DNA from: a bacterium
Lineage (GTDB): Bacteria > Ratteibacteria > UBA8468
Length of the DNA: 24,085 nt
Assembly: GCA_030672255.1 (NCBI GenBank)
Contig: DAOVGU010000074.1
Coordinates: 1-24,085, forward strand
Direction: 5' to 3'
The position numbers were made by a program, and so were the translations under genes. The notes below the pieces were generated by a model. That model was given only the letters and a program-made list of their open reading frames with translations, had not been told where the DNA came from and made no database searches. The first letter of the stretch is position 1; each line of letters begins with the position of its first letter. This document shows positions 20,533 through 24,085 of this stretch, in pieces.

Positions 20533-20960
20533 AATTGTCCCCAGATTTGATTATTTCAAAATTGGAGGATTTTTTTAAGGATAACTATTCTCACTACTTT
20601 GTAGATATTGCCTTCCTATATGGTTCCTGGGCAACTGGTTCTTCCCACGAAGAGTCTGATATAGATCTGGCGATATTGTTTTCTGAAGGGCCCGAGAGTG
20701 AAAAACGCATTTTTTCCTTAATCACAGATATCTCTTATGAATTAGGAAAGATTCTGCATAAAGAGGTTAATGTTATCCCTGTCTACAGAGACTTCCGCCG
20801 CCCAATGCTCTATTACAATGCTATAGTTTCAGGGATTCCGGTATTTATTAAAGATGAAGGGACGTTTATAGATTTAAAGATAGAGGCTATCTCGCAGATG
20901 GAGGACTTCTCCCTCTTTGGTATCCCCTGGCAGTTGGAAATAGCCACAAAAAACTTATAG
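20529..20960 (+). CDS. mntA: MntA-type minimal nucleotidyltransferase antitoxin
   Basis: Minimal nucleotidyltransferase that pairs with the HEPN protein downstream. The polymerase-beta-like active site is G32-S33 followed ten residues later by D44-x-D46 (segment YGSWATGSSHEESDIDLAIL), the GSX10DXD motif that MntA uses to adenylylate its partner. A third acidic position probably lies in the KEVNVIPVY strand. At 143 aa it is usual length. ATG 20529 overlaps the stop of a Trm112-like remnant, an unusual translational link. Known MntA proteins neutralise HepT by adding AMPs to a tyrosine in its catalytic motif. Related pairs occur in defence islands and mobile elements. Confidence 0.87.
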   Translation: MKLSPDLIISKLEDFFKDNYSHYFVDIAFLYGSWATGSSHEESDIDLAILFSEGPESEKRIFSLITDISYELGKILHKEVNVIPVYRDFRRPMLYYNAIVSGIPVFIKDEGTFIDLKIEAISQMEDFSLFGIPWQLEIATKNL

Positions 20961-20969
20961 GAGGGCGCT

Positions 20970-21404
20970 ATGCCTGAATTCAAATATGCAAAGGGAAGAA
21001 TAGTTGAATCTCTCCAGTTTATCTCAACAGAGATGAAAGAGTTTGATGAGGACTATGCTTCCAAAACCTGGGAAGATTACAGAAAGGATAAAAAAATTCA
21101 AAAATTAATTGATCGCACCGTGGAAAATATCCTTACCGCCCTTATTGAGGTAAGTGGCACAGTTCTTGTCCGGGAGGGTATCTCTATAGAAAACTATATC
21201 CAGGTCTTAAAAGAATGCGCAAAAATATTTGGTTTCTCTGAAAGGGAACAGGAGGATTTATCAAAATTGGCTTTACAAAGAAATCGTCTCGCTCATCGAT
21301 ACCTTAATTTTCGCTGGCAGGCAATCGAGATGTTCGTCAAAACAAGACCGCTTATCTCAAGGTTATTAACAAAAATATTAGAAAGAGAAAGTAAGGAAAG
21401 ATGA
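20970..21404 (+). CDS. hepT: HepT-like HEPN ribonuclease toxin (DUF86)
   Basis: HEPN-domain toxin partner of MntA. The catalytic RX4HXY motif is present as R104-N-R-L-A-H109-R-Y111; Tyr 111 is the residue that MntA adenylylates in characterised systems. The rest is all-helical as expected, including IDRTVENILTALIEVSGTVLVREG and NYIQVLKECAKIFG. A clear GGAGG (20961-20965) precedes ATG 20970, and the gap from MntA is 9 nt. At 144 aa it is complete. Active HepT cleaves RNA (tRNA in studied cases). Directly after its stop lies a C-rich/G-rich palindromic repeat. Confidence 0.87.
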   Translation: MPEFKYAKGRIVESLQFISTEMKEFDEDYASKTWEDYRKDKKIQKLIDRTVENILTALIEVSGTVLVREGISIENYIQVLKECAKIFGFSEREQEDLSKLALQRNRLAHRYLNFRWQAIEMFVKTRPLISRLLTKILERESKER

Positions 21405-21410
21405 AACATC

Positions 21411-21460
21411 ACCCTCTTACCCCCTCCCCCTGAGGGAGGGGAAGATAGAGGAGGGGAAAA
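21411..21460. repeat. C-rich/G-rich palindromic repeat after hepT
   Basis: CCCCTCCC (21421-21428) faces GGGAGGGG (21434-21441), preceded by CACCCTCTTAC and followed by GATAGAGGAGGGGAAAA. This is the only member of the group in this window that is not inside a reading frame. Its right end touches a Trm112-like footprint. Confidence 0.8.
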
Positions 21461-21491
21461 GGAAGGAATCCCCGTGATGCTGAATTTGTAG
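21459..21491 (+). pseudogene. Footprint of a Trm112-like gene (copy 4)
   Basis: Reads KEGIPVMLNL and stops. The 24 bases at 21459-21482 differ from 20482-20505 at only two positions and match the same segment of the complete copy (17599-17622). The homology begins at the end of the palindromic repeat and ends before the stop. Confidence 0.7.
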
Positions 21492-21492
21492 T

Positions 21493-21510
21493 TGCCTGAT
21501 TTATCAGGCA
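21493..21510. repeat. 18-bp palindrome next to the ribosome-binding site of the GT2 gene
   Basis: TGCCTGAT (21493-21500), TT, ATCAGGCA (21503-21510). It ends directly at GGGGAGA (21511-21517), the Shine-Dalgarno for ATG 21524. A folded stem here would border the ribosome-binding site and could modulate translation. The TGATTTATCA centre resembles the palindromes at 7518 and 8036. Confidence 0.65.
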
Positions 21511-21523
21511 GGGGAGAATAACA

Positions 21524-22474
21524 ATGTATAAAGATAAGACAATTTGTGTAGTTGTGCCTGCCTATAATGAGGAGAAACTTATTGGCAAAGTCATAGAGAA
21601 TATGCCTGATTGGGTAGATAAAATTGTCATCGTTGACGATAAAAGCAAGGACAAAACAGTAGAAATAGCAAAGAACTATTCAGAGAAATTAGGGAATAGG
21701 CTTATTTTAATTCAGCATCAGAAAAATCAAGGGGTGGGAGGAGCCATTATCACCGGTTATAAATGGGCAAGGGATAATAAGATGAATGTTACCGTAGTTA
21801 TGGCCGGTGATGCCCAGATGGATCCTGAGGACCTGCCTATTATTTTAGAGCCGGTAGCTTTGGGCAAGACAGATTATGCCAAAGGCAATCGGCTTTTTAC
21901 CGGTGGGGCCTGGAAGATTATCCCTAAGATTAGATATTTAGGCAATTCTTCTTTGTCTTTATTAACCAAAATTGCCTCTGGCTATTGGCATGTAGCAGAT
22001 TCCCAGACCGGCTATACCGCTACCTCTCTGAAAGTTTTGCAAACCTTAGACCTGGATAAGATTTATAAACGATATGGTATGCCCAATGATATGCTTGTTC
22101 GTCTTAATGCCGCCAACTTCTCGGTCAGGGATGTCCCCATCAAGCCTGTTTATAATATCGGAGAGATATCGAGGATAAAACCGACAAAGGTCATCCCCAC
22201 ATTATCTCTTCTACTTCTAAAAAGGTTTTTCTGGCGCCTGAAGGAGAAGTACATCATCAGGGATTTTCACCCTTTAATCTTCTTCTATTTCTTAGCCTTT
22301 CTATTGTTAGGAGCAAGCCTTCCTTTGTTTATAAGGCTAATTTGCATCTGGGTGCAGAAAGGGCACATCCCACCGATAAATGCTCTTGCCTGGATGTTCA
22401 GCATCTCTATCGGACTGCAATCCCTATTTTTCGCGATGTGGTTTGATATGGAATATAACAAAAGGCTAAAATGA
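21524..22474 (+). CDS. Glycosyltransferase family 2, dolichol-phosphate-mannose-synthase-like, with membrane tail
   Basis: Polyprenyl-phosphate glycosyltransferase type GT2. The start is ICVVVPAYNEEKLIGKVI, then IVDDKSKDKT, HQKNQGVGGAIITGYKWA and the metal-binding VVMAGDAQMDPEDLP. Further on are DSQTGYTA and KRYGMPNDMLVRL, which match the DPM1/GtrB class. Two hydrophobic helices at about residues 245-270 and 285-305 anchor the enzyme. The Shine-Dalgarno GGGGAGA (21511-21517) is well placed for ATG 21524. The last bases overlap the next gene (ATGA). It probably loads a sugar onto undecaprenyl phosphate for later transfer; the sugar is unknown. Confidence 0.88.
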   Translation: MYKDKTICVVVPAYNEEKLIGKVIENMPDWVDKIVIVDDKSKDKTVEIAKNYSEKLGNRLILIQHQKNQGVGGAIITGYKWARDNKMNVTVVMAGDAQMDPEDLPIILEPVALGKTDYAKGNRLFTGGAWKIIPKIRYLGNSSLSLLTKIASGYWHVADSQTGYTATSLKVLQTLDLDKIYKRYGMPNDMLVRLNAANFSVRDVPIKPVYNIGEISRIKPTKVIPTLSLLLLKRFFWRLKEKYIIRDFHPLIFFYFLAFLLLGASLPLFIRLICIWVQKGHIPPINALAWMFSISIGLQSLFFAMWFDMEYNKRLK

Positions 22475-23244
22475 AAAATTTAGATTTCACTCTTAGCAAA
22501 TATGAGCAGTTGGGCAGAGCAATTATTAAATCTGGCTATAAAACAACTACTGTTAAAGATTATCTCATAAATTCTTTTGCCCCTGATTCCTATATAGTTA
22601 TATTAAGGCATGATATAGATAGAAAACCAGAGAATGCTTTAAAGATAGCAACTTTAGAAAAACGTCTTGGGATGCTATCAACATATTATTTTAGAACTAC
22701 CAAAAGTGTATTTAAGGAGAATATAATTAAAAAGATTACAGATTTGGGACATGAAATAGGTTACCATTATGAGACTCTCTCAAAAACAAAGGGCGATTAT
22801 GAAAAGGCAATACAACTATTCCAGAAAGAATTAGCAAATTTTAGAAAGATTGTAGATGTAAGCACAATATGTATGCATGGAAATCCATTTTCGCAATTTG
22901 ATAACAGATCTTTGTGGCAGAAATATGATTTTACAAAATTCAATATATTAGGTGAAGCTTATTTATCTATAGATTACAAGGGCATATTATACATGAATGA
23001 TACAGGACGTTCATGGAGCAGGTTAAAGTATAATATTTATGATAAAGCAAATGACTCGAAGGATTTTCACATAGAGTCTACCGATGACTTAATAAAATTA
23101 ATAAAGACAAGAAGTGTAAAGAAATATTCAATTCAGTCTCATCCTAACCGTTGGTCTGACAGCATATTTGAATATTGGACTGAGTACTTAAAGGATTCAA
23201 TAATTAATATAGTCAAAATAGGATTCAGTAAATTAAGGATTTAA
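22471..23244 (+). CDS. Polysaccharide deacetylase-like (CE4-type barrel) protein
   Basis: Predicted sugar or polysaccharide deacetylase-like enzyme. VILRHDIDRKPENALKIA (HDID at residues 47-50) supplies the catalytic-base and metal aspartates of CE4-type enzymes. LGHEIGYHYE supplies the metal histidines, and ICMHGNPFS and YSIQSHPNRW form the last two strand ends. There is no signal peptide, so it may act in the cytoplasm on an intermediate. At 257 aa it fits the short subgroup common in surface-polymer loci. It overlaps the GT2 gene by ATGA. From here to the window end the DNA is noticeably more AT-rich, with frequent ATA and AGA codons, suggesting a separate origin. Confidence 0.78.
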   Translation: MKNLDFTLSKYEQLGRAIIKSGYKTTTVKDYLINSFAPDSYIVILRHDIDRKPENALKIATLEKRLGMLSTYYFRTTKSVFKENIIKKITDLGHEIGYHYETLSKTKGDYEKAIQLFQKELANFRKIVDVSTICMHGNPFSQFDNRSLWQKYDFTKFNILGEAYLSIDYKGILYMNDTGRSWSRLKYNIYDKANDSKDFHIESTDDLIKLIKTRSVKKYSIQSHPNRWSDSIFEYWTEYLKDSIINIVKIGFSKLRI

Positions 23245-23249
23245 AAGGT

Positions 23250-24029
23250 ATGAGAGTATTCTTTATTTTGAGCGAAAACCCTTTATTCAAAACTTCCTTC
23301 CTTGAACAAATAATAAGAAAATATTCAGGTAAGATTGTGGGTATCACAATAACACCATTTCGTCCTTGCAAAATGAGAATGGTTAAATATTTTAGATTTT
23401 ATATAATTCTTCTAGGTCTAAAAGGTCTTTATTATGTTTTTTCAAGTGTTGTACATACAAAGATAATGGATATAATAAGTAGATTCTTAAGAACCAAAAG
23501 ATGTTACTCAATAAAAGGCATTGGTAGAAGGTACAAAATACCCATATATTATACAAAGAATATTAATGATGAAAGATTTATTGATACTATAAGAAATATG
23601 AATATAGATGTCATTGTGTCCTCTGGTAATCAAATATTTAAAAAAGATATTTTGAACTTACCAAGAATTGGCTCTATAAATCGGCATAGTTCTTTGCTTC
23701 CATACTACAGAGGAATATATCCCATATTCTGGGAAATGTTAAATGGTGAAAATCATGCTGGCGTTTCAATACATTGGATAACAGAGGAAATAGATAAAGG
23801 GACTATTTTAAACCAAGCCAAGATTAAGATAGAAGAGAATGACTCATTTTTCTCCCTGTATAGGAAGATATTTGATCTTTCATCAGAGCTAGTAGTGCAG
23901 ACATTGAATGATATAGAAAATGGAACAGTAAAAAACATAATTAACAATCCAGCCATTGGGTCTTATTATAGCTATCCAAGCAGGAAAGACATAAAAAGAT
24001 TCAGAGCTTTGGGTAAAAGAATAGTTTAG
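23250..24029 (+). CDS. Formyltransferase-family enzyme (sugar N-formyltransferase-like)
   Basis: Member of the methionyl-tRNA/GAR formyltransferase fold family, in this context probably adding a formyl group from 10-formyl-THF to an amino sugar. The catalytic Asn-x-His is N144-H146 in GSINRHSSLLPYYRGIYPIFW, and the catalytic Asp is D182 in EEIDKGTIL. VSIHWITEEIDKGTI matches the active-site strand order. The N-terminal part is unusual: it is longer and more hydrophobic (FRFYIILLGLKGLYYVFSSVV) than in standard formyltransferases and may bind membrane. The HSSLLPYYRG loop is typical of the family. The gene is AT-rich, 5 nt after the deacetylase-like gene and 4 nt before the DUF354 gene. Confidence 0.83.
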   Translation: MRVFFILSENPLFKTSFLEQIIRKYSGKIVGITITPFRPCKMRMVKYFRFYIILLGLKGLYYVFSSVVHTKIMDIISRFLRTKRCYSIKGIGRRYKIPIYYTKNINDERFIDTIRNMNIDVIVSSGNQIFKKDILNLPRIGSINRHSSLLPYYRGIYPIFWEMLNGENHAGVSIHWITEEIDKGTILNQAKIKIEENDSFFSLYRKIFDLSSELVVQTLNDIENGTVKNIINNPAIGSYYSYPSRKDIKRFRALGKRIV

Positions 24030-24033
24030 GGAG

Positions 24034-24085
24034 ATGAAAAAGATATTATTTGACATTACTCATCCTGCCCATGTACATTTATTTA
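24034..24085 (+). CDS. DUF354-family protein, 3' end outside window
   Basis: ATG 24034 is preceded by AGGGAG, and the first 17 residues, MKKILFDITHPAHVHLF, match the start of the DUF354 family, GT-B-fold proteins found in surface-polysaccharide and archaeal glycan loci. Only this start is visible. It is 4 nt downstream of the formyltransferase, so the same operon is likely. Confidence 0.7.
   Translation, partial: MKKILFDITHPAHVHLF

Overview
The window looks like part of a surface-polysaccharide (O-antigen or capsule type) biosynthesis locus from an uncultivated, low-to-moderate-GC bacterium. Every gene I can support lies on the + strand. The many dispersed palindromic repeat families, small toxin-like modules and a bacterial Wzz-type protein suggest a candidate-phylum bacterium of the Omnitrophota/Aerophobota/Desantisbacteria kind. 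That taxonomic guess rests on general impression and is weak. I see no rRNA, tRNA, CRISPR array or recognisable transposase.

Layout. 1-2119: FkbM-type methyltransferase (5' end outside the window) and a GT4 glycosyltransferase. 2141-3611: an AbiEi/AbiEii (type IV toxin-antitoxin) pair with its own promoter. 3613-5065: repeat-rich ground holding a GDP-fucose-synthase-like gene and a GIY-YIG nuclease bracketed by inverted copies of a 25-bp hairpin repeat. 5126-6930: a sugar-nucleotide 4,6-dehydratase-like SDR and a GT2. 7019-12978: GalU-like nucleotidyltransferase, WecB/WbpI-type epimerase, a fused WbpB-WbpD oxidoreductase-acetyltransferase, a WbpE-type aminotransferase and a Wzz-like chain-length protein. 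13087-14427: a DUF4143 ATPase. 14531-17658: TSUP transporter, phosphodiesterase, 4-epimerase and a Trm112-like zinc ribbon, joined by overlapping start/stop codons. 17655-21491: a string of accessory modules (ATPase_2 family ATPase, broken DUF4143 ATPase, MntA-HepT pair) separated by full or partial copies of the Trm112-like gene. 21524-24085: GT2 with C-terminal membrane segments, polysaccharide-deacetylase-like protein, formyltransferase and the start of a DUF354 gene.

How the genes work together. WbpB-, WbpD-, WbpE- and WbpI-like activities together make UDP-2,3-diacetamido-2,3-dideoxy-mannuronic acid from UDP-GlcNAcA (pathway known from Pseudomonas and Bordetella). The UDP-GlcNAc 6-dehydrogenase (WbpA) is not in the window. 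SDR enzymes and GalU supply further nucleotide sugars, the glycosyltransferases assemble the repeat unit, and Wzz sets chain length.

Two patterns stand out. First, each accessory module from 12979 onward is bordered by pieces of a small Trm112-like zinc-ribbon gene: two complete copies and four short footprints. This suggests that the gene is an insertion/duplication boundary or travels with the cargo. Second, several unrelated palindromic repeat families sit inside reading frames without breaking them, adding peptide segments to at least five enzymes and forming the linker of the WbpB-WbpD fusion.
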